This document shows positions 1 through 7,990 of a DNA stretch of 43,712 nucleotides, in pieces. Numbering within the stretch: position 1 is the first letter of the stretch; every line of letters begins with the position of its first letter. The position numbers and the translations under genes are program-made. The DNA comes from Nitrobacter sp. Nb-311A (GTDB lineage Bacteria > Pseudomonadota > Alphaproteobacteria > Rhizobiales > Xanthobacteraceae), in assembly GCF_000152905.1 (NCBI RefSeq), contig NZ_CH672424.1, positions 17,762 to 61,473 of the forward strand, read 5' to 3'. Under the pieces are notes generated by a model. It ran no database searches and was not told where the DNA came from. It saw only the letters and a program-made list of their open reading frames with translations.

Positions 1-35
1 TCCCCAGCCGGATCGTCCAACAAAAAGATGGGTCC

Positions 36-1070
36 GTGCAATCCGAAGCGATGTCCGATTGGGTCTTCTTCCGCCGCGTGCTGGTGGTCCTGGCAACGGT
101 GGTGGTCGCCTACCTTGGTTGGAAGATCGCCGCGCTGTTCTTCATATTCTTCGCCGCGGTCTTAATTGCGGTCCTTCTGTCTGGGCTTGCCGCATTGCTC
201 GCGAAGCTCACGTCGACGTCGCGCGGGTGGGCTTTGACCGCAAGCAGCTTGACCGTGGCTGCCGTCATAGTGGCCATCCTGAGCCTCTTCGGAACGCAGC
301 TTGCCGGCCAGATTTCAGACGTCTTCGCACGTCTTCCCGATGCAATCGAAGCGGGCGGTGAGCGGCTTGGGATTCACAATGCGTTCGAACAGATCAAGGA
401 AGCGGTCTCGGGTGAAGGTGGCGGTCAGCTATTGTCGAGGGTTGCTAATCTCGGCTACACCGCGATAGGTGTGGCGACGGACCTCGTCCTGATCATTGTG
501 ATCGCGGTCTACCTGGCCACCGACCCGCGGCTGTACCGCGCGGGCATGATCAAGCTCTTTCCTCCCGAGCAGCACGAGCGGGTCGGAGATGCTCTGGACG
601 TCACCGCCTCCGCCTTGCGCCTCTGGTTTCTCGGTCAGTTGGTCTCGATGGTTCTGGTTGGTGTGCTCTCCGGGGTCGCATTCTGGTGGATCGGACTGCC
701 ATCGCCGCTTGGCCTCGCACTCGTCGCCGGGGCGACCAATTTCGTTCCGATGATCGGTCCCCTTGTCGGCGCCATACCGGCATTGCTGTTCGCCGTCACG
801 CAGGATTTCGGCACCGTGCTCTGGACGATGGTTGCCGTGCTTGCCATTCAGCAGTTTGAGGGTAACCTCATTACACCTATGGTCCAGCGGCGCGCAGTCG
901 ATATTCCTCCTGCAGTCATGTTGCTGGGGATTGCAGTTTTCGGCCTGCTTGGGGGAATCGCAGGCGTGATCTTGGCAGTTCCGCTCACGGTCGCGATCAT
1001 GGTGCTGGTACAGAAGCTGTGGATTCGTGAAACGCTTGGTGAGAAGACAACGATCCCAGGGGAGACATGA
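36..1070 (+). CDS. AI-2E family transporter (PerM/YdiK-like permease)
   Basis: The 344-residue product is a polytopic inner-membrane protein of the AI-2E exporter/PerM superfamily. Two hydrophobic helices lie near the N-terminus (about residues 12-52), another near 66-90, then a soluble amphipathic stretch (about 90-140), and four or five further helices to about 330. The family-typical segments are the Pro/Gly-rich 'NFVPMIGPLVGAIPA' (about 237-251) and 'GNLITPMVQ' (about 276). Length matches the family (330-370). The GTG at 36 gives the longest frame; an ATG at 51 starts directly before the first helix and may be the true start, and neither has a strong Shine-Dalgarno. The substrate cannot be read from sequence; members have been linked to autoinducer-2 export or Na+/H+ antiport. 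The gene stands alone, with transposon debris downstream. Confidence 0.85.
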   Translation: MQSEAMSDWVFFRRVLVVLATVVVAYLGWKIAALFFIFFAAVLIAVLLSGLAALLAKLTSTSRGWALTASSLTVAAVIVAILSLFGTQLAGQISDVFARLPDAIEAGGERLGIHNAFEQIKEAVSGEGGGQLLSRVANLGYTAIGVATDLVLIIVIAVYLATDPRLYRAGMIKLFPPEQHERVGDALDVTASALRLWFLGQLVSMVLVGVLSGVAFWWIGLPSPLGLALVAGATNFVPMIGPLVGAIPALLFAVTQDFGTVLWTMVAVLAIQQFEGNLITPMVQRRAVDIPPAVMLLGIAVFGLLGGIAGVILAVPLTVAIMVLVQKLWIRETLGEKTTIPGET

Positions 1071-1252
1071 GGATTTAGCGCCAGCGGCGGGCTTATTTCA
1101 CCTGCAGCCTCTTTTAACGAGAAAAATGCGCAGCCGGCGTCCAAGACATACACGACCCGGACCTCATGCCCGTGGTCAGAGATTTTGACACACTTGGCGG
1201 GCTGACCTAGCGAAGGTTCAGGCCCATCTGTTAGTCATTTTAAGCTGGCGGC

Positions 1253-1472
1253 TTAGGCAGCGGCCCTGTGATGCTGCAAGCGTCGCTGTTCGATGGTTTG
1301 CTTGATCCCTTCTCGTTGCAAAAGGATGGAAGTGGACGTCAGCCGTCGTCAGATTGTCGAGGCCCTCTGATAGCGCCGATGATTGTGTGCTCGACGAAGG
1401 CGGCGATCTTGGCTTCGAGATCATCCGGGAGGAAGTAGTTTTTGAGACGGATGCGGTTCTTCAGCGTTTGGG
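1253..1472 (-). pseudogene. IS3-family transposase C-terminal fragment
   Basis: On the minus strand two reading frames together spell the end of an IS3-family DDE transposase. One frame gives a block beginning KNRIRLKNYFLPDDLEAKIA and containing AAFVEHT, followed by DNLTTADVHF. After a frame change another gives LQREGIKQTIEQRRLQHH and a stop (complement of 1253-1255). These match the family's usual C-terminus (YHESL-NLTPADVYFGR, then a basic Arg/Gln-rich tail) from memory. The catalytic D, D and E lie outside, so this is a dead fragment. A TTGACACACTTGG-like stretch near 1185 may be the old element end. Confidence 0.7.
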
Positions 1473-1473
1473 G

Positions 1474-1536
1474 CTATAGCATTTTGGAGTGAAGTGGAAT
1501 CCGGTTCGCGTGAAGCAAATGCATCACATCAAAAGA
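1474..1536. repeat. Dispersed alphaproteobacterial intergenic repeat
   Basis: The block contains GGAGTGAAGTGGAATCCGG followed by TTCGCGTGAAG and an A-rich tail. It closely resembles a short repeat I recall at many intergenic sites of Bradyrhizobium and relatives (GAGCGAAGTGGATACCGG-TTCGCGTGAAGAAAACGCG). Only this copy was noticed here. It abuts the IS3 fragment. The rest of 1,537-1,733 shows no convincing gene. Confidence 0.5.
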
Positions 1537-1733
1537 CAACCTAGCGCTCGATCTGCCATTGGTTGTGGATGGCAAAATGACCCGCGGGTGTTGATCCGGG
1601 AGCCAATGAGCCAGGACGCCGGCCCCGTAACACGGCCTGTCGAGAAAGCGGTCGCGGCCGCTGCTCGTGACCTGGCGATATCCCAGCCCGATGCCGCGAG
1701 CGCCAGGCAGAGCATACCGGTGACCTCCTCAAA

Positions 1734-4466
1734 CTAATGATCGTCTTCAGGCGATGATCTAGCGCGAGGCGTCATCGAGGAGGATTGACGAAGCGCATGA
1801 TCTCCAGCTTCTCGGAGACGGGGTATCTCATCCGTCGTTCCCCGACCCGCGATCATTCTTTTCTTCAGCAGCCGGAGTTCCAGCGCCTGCTTGGCGACGA
1901 CTTCCTTTAGGTCGCGGGTCTCCTTCCGAAGTATCATCACCTCGTCGCCGGTGGCCGCGCGGGCCGTGTCTCCGGCCAGTCGCCTCGTGCCTCCTTCGGC
2001 GGAAACAATGTAGCGATCCCACGTTCCATATCGTTCGCGGATCGCGCCACGCCGGAAGCTCAGTGCAATCAGCATGAGACCAATAACAATGCTTCCAATG
2101 CGATGAGTTGCTCCGGCCTCGAGCAGGAAAGGCGTGATCAATAGCACTGCACCCAGCGGAATGAGGCCATAGCGTAGCGGCCGCGCCACTTCCGCCGCGG
2201 CAAGCGAGATAATTGTCAGCGCGAGGAATCCGATGAGATGATCGGCATCGGCCATCGCTCCTTCCGCGCCAAAGGTTAGCCGCGTGAACAAGAGGGACGC
2301 TGCCAGCACTGCAGCCAGAGCCAGATTCCACGGTAGGTTGACTCCGCCCGCCAACATGTCGCGGAGCACCGCGCCGGGAGCGCGCTCGAACTCATCAGTG
2401 CGTTCTCCGCGCTGGCCCTGGTCGGTATCCCCAAACAAAAACACTCGGAGCCACGGCCGCCCGGCCTTCGCTCGCCGCCGCAGGAACTGGATCGTAGCGA
2501 GCAACTCGTCGAGCGAGTATGGGATCTGGATGAGCATGGCCGCGGCGCCGATAAGCGTCAGCGTCGCCCAGGTGCCGATGACGATCGGCTGGATGATGAC
2601 GAACAGAATTGAGACGATCCCTAGCGGCGCGATCATGAGGCCGAATAGGAACACGAGCCACGGCATAGTGCGCCAGCGCGCCCGTGAGCCGACGATTCCC
2701 GTTACGATTTCCAGCGCATAGGTATAGCCGCCGAGCGCGGCGTCCGGGATCGGGAAAGCTTCGGAGACAGACGAAGTGATCACCGCCTCAGTGCCATTTT
2801 TCGCAGGATCGTCCGGCAGCCCGGGGAAAAACGGTTCCCATACGCTGTCGATCTGGCCCAGCTGATATGCGCTTAGGTAACGGGCAATGAGCACTCCGAT
2901 CAGCGCCAGAAAAATAATCGGCAATCGCTGCGTCCAGGCCGAAGGATTGTAGCTCCATCCCGGCGGAATCTCCGGGCCGGTCATCGCCGCAACGACCGAT
3001 GTTCCCGGCTCCGGTCGTGTGCCGACGGCGAGGCCAAAGGCGAAGGCGCCGACGAGCGTATCGGATAAGAATGCAGCCGGATTACCAGTCCAGAATAGAA
3101 AGGGGACCGCCATGATGCCGGCCGCTACCGCCGCCGACGCCCAGCGCGCCCAAGCCAAGCGCCAGGACAGCGATAGAGTTGCGAAGAAGATCAACGCTGC
3201 GCCCAGAAAAACCTCGGACCAGAAGAGGGCCGTTTCCTCGACCTCGACGATCACGGGTTGAACCAGGATCCAGCACCCCAGCGCAATGTTGACGAAATGC
3301 GCCCATCGCGTGTCGCCATGCGCGGACCGCCGCCATTGTTCATGGCGGGCGCGCAGTTCCTCAGGATTTTCGCCGACTGCTTCGGCTTCCGTGACAAAGG
3401 CCGGTGGGGCAATGCGATTGGCCTTGTACCACGCGGCCGGATCCTGCTTTAGCGCGGCCACGATGGCGGGCAACTCTTCTGCGAGGCGGTGTCTTGGTTT
3501 CCACTCGAGAAGCTCGCGTGCACGCCGGATATTCAGCGCGTAATGATCGCTCGCCATGCGCGTCATGAACGGCTGAATGAACGGCCGCTCGCCCTGATCG
3601 ATCGCATCGGGAACGACCGGCTCGGCCTTGTCCTGCACCCAGGCACCGATCCCGGCCACTGCCGAAGGCACGCGCAGTGTGGCCCACTCATCCTCGCCAT
3701 GGATAAGGCAGCCGAGCCGATCCTGCAGATCGTCGTAGCCGATCGCTTCGGGCTCACCGATCAGGAGGACGGCTTCTTGTGGTAACTCGCCGCGCCGGTC
3801 GATCGCGCGGACAAAAGCGTCGATCATGTCTTCGCGGTGGACCATCGATTGCCCCGCGGCGGTATCGCCGGAGTAGAGATGGCTCTGGAAATCCCGCTCA
3901 TAGATGCGAGCTATTTGATTCGCTAAGGTTGGAACCGATGTGCGTTCGTCATAGAGGCCGGCGAGATGCAGGAACACAACGGGGATATCGCCGCGTTCCT
4001 CCCTGATCGCCTGCTCGGCCTCGGCCTTGGACTTCGGATATGCCCAACCGGGCGCAATGGGACGGTCTTCATCGATACGCTCGCCTGGCCGGCCGGGCTC
4101 ATGAACCAGCATCGTTCCCGAATAAACGAACTGTTCGACTTCGAACGCTTGCAGGGCGCGGATAAGATTGCGGCTGCCATCGACATTGACTGTCTTGTAT
4201 TGCGGCTTGTCCTCGCCGCTGAAGTCAAAGAAGGCCGCCAAGTGGACGACGCTACTGATGTGATGCCCGTGCTCGGAACCGAAGCGTGCAAGGGCCTCAG
4301 CTACGTTCTTCTCGTCAGTGAGGTCTACCTCGATGATGGGATAATCGGTGTCGCCGCTTGCCACATCGAGGCCTATCACCGTGTAGTGCTGCTGCAGAGC
4401 TTGCGCCAGCGAGCCGCCGATGTTCCCCGCGGCGCCTGTGATTAAAACTATAGGCTTGTCGGCCAT
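1734..4466 (-). CDS. NAD-dependent epimerase fused to SPW and VKOR-like membrane domains
   Basis: A 910-residue, three-part protein. Residues 1-320 form an extended SDR/epimerase domain, with the NAD-binding TGAAGNIG at 10-17 and a Tyr-Pro-Lys-Ser-Lys active-site YxxxK near 145. A soluble linker follows, then membrane helices with an SPW-repeat-like stretch (WAHFVNIALGCWI, about 385-400). Next is a region resembling the vitamin K epoxide reductase/DsbB-like fold (GTEAVITSSVSEAFPIPDA, a Tyr-containing helix, MPWLVFLFG, IGTWATLTLIGA, IPYSLDELLATIQF), and last more helices and a basic C-terminal tail. In VKOR-like relatives recalled from memory the helix carries WCTLC; here it is WATLT, so the redox CxxC is missing. 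ATG 4466 was chosen because GGGGA lies 5 nt upstream; ATG 4472 and TTG 4478 are in frame. Function unknown: possibly membrane-tethered sugar-nucleotide or lipid-linked metabolism. Confidence 0.75.
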   Translation of the reverse strand: MADKPIVLITGAAGNIGGSLAQALQQHYTVIGLDVASGDTDYPIIEVDLTDEKNVAEALARFGSEHGHHISSVVHLAAFFDFSGEDKPQYKTVNVDGSRNLIRALQAFEVEQFVYSGTMLVHEPGRPGERIDEDRPIAPGWAYPKSKAEAEQAIREERGDIPVVFLHLAGLYDERTSVPTLANQIARIYERDFQSHLYSGDTAAGQSMVHREDMIDAFVRAIDRRGELPQEAVLLIGEPEAIGYDDLQDRLGCLIHGEDEWATLRVPSAVAGIGAWVQDKAEPVVPDAIDQGERPFIQPFMTRMASDHYALNIRRARELLEWKPRHRLAEELPAIVAALKQDPAAWYKANRIAPPAFVTEAEAVGENPEELRARHEQWRRSAHGDTRWAHFVNIALGCWILVQPVIVEVEETALFWSEVFLGAALIFFATLSLSWRLAWARWASAAVAAGIMAVPFLFWTGNPAAFLSDTLVGAFAFGLAVGTRPEPGTSVVAAMTGPEIPPGWSYNPSAWTQRLPIIFLALIGVLIARYLSAYQLGQIDSVWEPFFPGLPDDPAKNGTEAVITSSVSEAFPIPDAALGGYTYALEIVTGIVGSRARWRTMPWLVFLFGLMIAPLGIVSILFVIIQPIVIGTWATLTLIGAAAMLIQIPYSLDELLATIQFLRRRAKAGRPWLRVFLFGDTDQGQRGERTDEFERAPGAVLRDMLAGGVNLPWNLALAAVLAASLLFTRLTFGAEGAMADADHLIGFLALTIISLAAAEVARPLRYGLIPLGAVLLITPFLLEAGATHRIGSIVIGLMLIALSFRRGAIRERYGTWDRYIVSAEGGTRRLAGDTARAATGDEVMILRKETRDLKEVVAKQALELRLLKKRMIAGRGTTDEIPRLREAGDHALRQSSSMTPRARSSPEDDH

Positions 4467-4603
4467 CGACATCCCCAAATGGCGGCAACTTGTGAGGGCT
4501 GTGTGGACAGCCTCTGGAACGGAGAACCTTCTCCCCGCATCGAAGAGTAACTGCCCTAGCCACTGATGTTTCCAAAGCGACCGATTTCAGTCAGTCGGCC
4601 ATG

Positions 4604-5635
4604 CTAAAGTAGCGATAGACCCGCAAGGCCGCCGAGATAGATGACAACCACCATCGCGCTATCAGTGCCCATCCGACCGATCGTTCGGTTCCGGCGCTCG
4701 AGGAGACCGACCAGGAATATACCGGTGAGCACGGCGGCTAGACAGCACGCGGCGATTTCAAAGCTCCCCGCCTGGTTGAGCAACGCGCCCTCGCGATAGA
4801 GCAGATCTCCGAGGAAGAGGATCAGTATGTTGAACAGATTGGTGCCGAAGATGTCACCGATTGCCAACTGATAACGGCGCATTTTTAGTGCCTTCAGCAC
4901 GGAGCTGAGTTCGGGCAGCGAGGTCGAGAAAGCGATCAGAGTGAAGCCGATGATTGAACTGCCGAGGCCGGTCTTGTCGGCAATCGCGTCACCGGTCATC
5001 GCCAGCGTTGCTCCTCCGCTCAGGATCGCCATGGCTGCTGCCGTCGTAAGAACTGCAAGCCTGCCATTGCTCAGCTCGACATCCGCGGACTCAGCCGCCT
5101 CGACATCGGGAGGGTCGATCACTTGCCATGTCGTGTTTCGTTCGAAACGCCGGGATATTCGCAGCGCTTGAACGCATGCTGCAGCGAGAATCACTGTTGT
5201 CACGCCAGTCCCGACTACGGGGATGACGATGTCTGTCACCGTAATGGCAAACCCTACCGCTGCCAGCAGGATCATTCCCAGCGTGCCCTGCATCAGCGTC
5301 TGAGGTCGGCCCGCTACGCAGGTCAACGCATTCTTGCCATAAAGCAGGTCGCCGATCGCCAGTAGCACGAGATTCATGGAGGCGCTGCCGAGGAGATCGT
5401 TGACCGTCAGCAAGGCGTTGCCATTAGCCGCGGCGGCCCCGGCCGTCGCCACTTCCGGCAGTGAGGTCACACCTCCAAGAAGGAGCATCCCGGCGAAAGC
5501 CTCGCCGATGTGCGAGCGGCGCGCGATGGCATCCACATAGCAGGTGATCCTGGTTCCTGCGTACCAGACGATCGAACCGGCGATCGCAAGAATCAGGAAC
5601 AAGACAGGTAACGAGTGCTCGCTTAGGTTTGGCAA
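4604..5635 (-). CDS. Sodium/calcium exchanger family (CaCA) antiporter
   Basis: An integral membrane cation antiporter with the two inverted CaCA repeats. Repeat 1 (about residues 30-110 from the chosen start) has GGVTSLPEVAT and a following N-rich NDLLGSASMNLVLLAIGD. Repeat 2 has FTLIAFSTSLPELSS and IGDIFGTNLFNILILFLGD. The paired Ser-Leu-Pro-Glu and Gly-(S/T)-(N/S)-(L/M)-N motifs are the ion-binding signatures. The frame stays open upstream to 5941, but that extension is not membrane-like. TTG 5635, just before the first helix, gives 343 residues, normal for the family. No ATG is available nearby, so the start is uncertain; a GTG lies in the upstream extension. It probably exchanges Ca2+ or Na+ for H+; ion specificity cannot be read. 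Confidence 0.82.
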   Translation of the reverse strand: MPNLSEHSLPVLFLILAIAGSIVWYAGTRITCYVDAIARRSHIGEAFAGMLLLGGVTSLPEVATAGAAAANGNALLTVNDLLGSASMNLVLLAIGDLLYGKNALTCVAGRPQTLMQGTLGMILLAAVGFAITVTDIVIPVVGTGVTTVILAAACVQALRISRRFERNTTWQVIDPPDVEAAESADVELSNGRLAVLTTAAAMAILSGGATLAMTGDAIADKTGLGSSIIGFTLIAFSTSLPELSSVLKALKMRRYQLAIGDIFGTNLFNILILFLGDLLYREGALLNQAGSFEIAACCLAAVLTGIFLVGLLERRNRTIGRMGTDSAMVVVIYLGGLAGLSLL

Positions 5636-5999
5636 ATTCGTATCCCGGGATTTAGCGCAGATGCGTTGAACCTGATGAATCCCGTGCGGCCGATGCGAAC
5701 GGGTCACACAGTCTTGTCGCCGGAGAGTTCGTCCCCTCGTCGTATCAGCTAGTCGGCCATATTTGTCATTTGAATGGGAAGACGATTGTGAAGCTGTTAC
5801 GTTCCTTGGCGAGGACGTTGACCGACGATAGATAGCGCAATTGCTCGCTTGGTCGGAAAGCGCACTTATCGATGAATACACAAGACCTGCCGATCGGGTG
5901 GGTAAGTCTGCCAATCCTCCTGAACAGGCGGCTCCATCCAACAGATTGCCCGATTTGGTCCGCCGGAAGCCGAGCGATGGACCCAGCTGTTCAGGCTGC
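5636..5999. other. Intergenic stretch without a convincing gene
   Basis: No reading frame here has a recognisable domain. On the minus strand 5770-5850 spells NVLAKERNSFTIVFPFK and a stop, which could be the tail of a lost gene. On the same strand GGAAC is followed after 16 bases by CGTC near 5770-5797, one base off an EcfG-type promoter; this is suggestive only. Confidence 0.3.
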
Positions 6000-6483
6000 T
6001 TAGGCGCGAAGCACTACGCTCAGCGTGCCATCGCTTTTCCAAAATGAGCGACTCGACTTGAGTAATATCCTTGCCACCAGCTGCCCGGACAGCGCTCAGC
6101 GCTTCATCCTCGGTGATACGCTCGCGCTTCATAGCATCGCTGCAGAACTATCCCTTGCGCGCGAGCAGAGCCGGCTCGGAGCGGATCGCATTTGCGAACC
6201 GCGCCGATCGTACGGACCAGAACGTGACAACAAACTGTAGAAAAATGAGCAGCGCTAGGGCGGTAGCACCTTCGGCCAGGGATATGGTTTCTTGGAGAAT
6301 AATGGCCGATAATATCGAGCCAAGCGCAACAGTCACCACAAGGTCGAATGCGTTGAGTTTGGCAAGGGTCCGTTTTCCGGATATTCGCAAGAACACGACA
6401 AGGGTTGCGTAAGCGAGCGATCCGACAAGCACCGTCCGCACAATTCCTGACCAGCTCTGAAAAAACATGCCTTCCAAGTTCAT
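6000..6483 (-). pseudogene. DUF421 (YetF-like) membrane protein, broken by a stop and a frameshift
   Basis: ATG 6483 follows AAAGG by 7-8 nt. Residues 1-111 give three helices and the DUF421 core (FLRISGKRTLAKLNAFDLVVTVALGS). An in-frame TAG at 6148-6150 then falls where relatives have a coding residue (after PALLARKG; CAG would restore it). The same frame continues with DAMKRERITEDEALSAVRA and DITQVESLILE, the conserved C-terminal part. A second lesion, one extra A in the GGAAAAGCG run near 6041-6045, shifts the frame; without it the end reads ESDGTLSVVLRA and stops at 6000-6002. Intact length would be about 161 residues. It is either a pseudogene or affected by sequence errors, though a homopolymer error does not explain the TAG. 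A 111-residue N-terminal product could still be made. Confidence 0.8.
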
Positions 6484-6708
6484 CGTGCCTTTGGTCCTTT
6501 CGGTGAATCGCTAGTGAGCGCATTGATCTCGGGCCCTGGGTGAACCAGGTTTTTGCGCCAACACGGGACCAATACCTGCGCGGCCGCGCGAGTTGCTAAC
6601 AGGGCGCAGAAATGTCTTATGAAGCAAGATCTGGATCTCCAGCAAAAATTGAGCTTCTGCGGGATGGCGCGAACTGTCGCCGGCCGCGATCGTAGGCACC
6701 CACAATCC

Positions 6709-6822
6709 TCAATGCGGCTCCAGTAGCCGGACGGCGCGCTCAATCACCTCATTGCGGGTACCCGGATCGTTCCGTCTGGAGATAGCCACGCTCGCGATCT
6801 CGCCGCGATGAATTTTGTTCAT
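6709..6822 (-). CDS. Possible 37-residue protein
   Basis: A short frame with a good GGGAG 4-5 nt before ATG 6822. The product is hydrophilic and basic, beginning MNKIHRGEIASVAIS and ending RAVRLLEPH. I recognise no family. It may be a real small protein or the tail of a lost gene. The flanking parts of 6,484-6,939 show nothing else supportable. Confidence 0.3.
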   Translation of the reverse strand: MNKIHRGEIASVAISRRNDPGTRNEVIERAVRLLEPH

Positions 6823-6939
6823 CACGCTCCCGCCCGCTCACGTCCCTTTGAAACGGGGATGCCTCGGATCCCGGTCATCCACCACGCTATGGAACGGAAT
6901 AGCGATGGGCGACTTGTTTAGCACAGAGAGGGAAGCGCG

Positions 6940-7113
6940 ATGTTGAAATGGGCACTAGTGTTCTTCGTCATTTCGTTGGTTGCCGGCTTCTTTGGCTTTT
7001 CTGGCGTATCTGCTGGTGCCGCTACAATTGCAAGGTGGTTATTCTTTGCGGCGGTGGCGATATTCGTAGCCCTTCTGGTTATGGGAATTCTCGCCGGTGA
7101 AGCGCTTTTTTAA
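6940..7113 (+). CDS. DUF1328 small membrane protein (YtjA-like)
   Basis: A 57-residue protein with two transmembrane helices matching the DUF1328 pattern: [20 protein letters not shown], then a Gly/Ala turn ([12 protein letters not shown]) and a second helix ([16 protein letters not shown]). Length and layout are typical (about 54-60). GAGAGGGA lies 5-6 nt before the ATG. Members are inner-membrane proteins of unknown function, often near stress or envelope genes, which fits these neighbours. Confidence 0.85.
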   Translation: MLKWALVFFVISLVAGFFGFSGVSAGAATIARWLFFAAVAIFVALLVMGILAGEALF

Positions 7114-7214
7114 TGATGCTGCCAGACTTCCTTAAAACCATTACCTCTTCTTCCTTCGTTCAGGAGTGGCGGAAGACTCTAGCCCTCTTCCGCCCAAACA
7201 GAAAAGGGCCTCGT

Positions 7215-7685
7215 ATGAAAACTCATATCATCTTACTAACTGCCGCAGCGTTTTCAGCAGTTTCACCGCTTGCGAATGCTCAGACGCCGGCCCCCGCTAC
7301 GACGCCGGCGTCCGACGCGGGAGCGGCGACGGGTGCGTCTCAGAGCGGCTTGCGAGTCGCCGACAAGGCTACTGTTGCGCTTAAGTTCGTCACCGTAAAA
7401 TCGGCCGACTTGATGAGTTCAAAAATAGTCGGCACGAACGTTTATAACAACCAGAACGAGTCTGTCGGAGAGATCGTGGATCTGGCTATTGAGAACGGCA
7501 AAACGATTACAGGGGTCGTTGTCAGTGTGGGTGGCTTCCTCGGCATGGGAGAGAGATATGTTGTTCTTGATCCGTCGACTGTCGTGTTGAATCGAAGGGA
7601 CGACACCTGGAAGGCTTTTGTCAACACGTCCAAAGATAACCTGAAAGACGCGCCCAAATTCAAATACAGCAAGAACAAAAGCTGA
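7215..7685 (+). CDS. Exported PRC-barrel domain protein
   Basis: A 156-residue protein with a Sec signal peptide (MKTHIILLTAAAFSAVSPLANA, cleavage after about residue 22), a low-complexity Ala/Pro/Thr linker to about 50, and a PRC-barrel (about 65-140): SSKIVGTNVYNNQNESVGEIVDL, then VVVSVGGFLGMGERYVVLD. ATG 7215 was chosen because it begins the signal peptide, although the frame is open upstream to 7113. PRC barrels are small beta-barrel folds in RNA-processing, photosynthetic and periplasmic stress proteins; the partner here is unknown. A second PRC-barrel gene, without a signal peptide, lies at 16,771. Confidence 0.8.
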   Translation: MKTHIILLTAAAFSAVSPLANAQTPAPATTPASDAGAATGASQSGLRVADKATVALKFVTVKSADLMSSKIVGTNVYNNQNESVGEIVDLAIENGKTITGVVVSVGGFLGMGERYVVLDPSTVVLNRRDDTWKAFVNTSKDNLKDAPKFKYSKNKS

Positions 7686-7990
7686 CGGGCTCTCGATCGA
7701 CAGGATTTGATATGTCCCGCGCAGCGCAGCCTCGGCCAGCATTGTCGCTGCGATTCTGATGCAAGCGGAACTTTTCGGCACTCGAAGGCGTAGAGCCTCA
7801 ACTAACTGAGGCATACGTCTTCGGGTGCCGCGACTACTACAACGCGCCCGATAGTCTTCAGAACTTTTTCAATTTGTCCACGAGTGGACGAGGGGCCTGT
7901 GCGCCGCTGCTGACCTACTGCACAAGCGCAGTACGGCACCGACCTTCCCTTAGTTTCAACGCTTAGCCTCAATAAAGCGAGCCTTAGCGG
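7686..7990. other. Intergenic stretch upstream of the mechanosensitive channel gene
   Basis: No gene recognised. GGAAC at 7767-7771 is followed after 17 bases by CGTA, one base from the EcfG stress-sigma consensus, about 200 nt before the channel gene. This is weak evidence for a promoter. Confidence 0.25.

Noticed and set aside
5770-5797. EcfG promoter for the cation antiporter (GGAAC-N16-CGTC)
   Set aside because: The last base of the -10 element differs and the distance to the start is about 130 bp. It is kept only as a remark in the intergenic entry.
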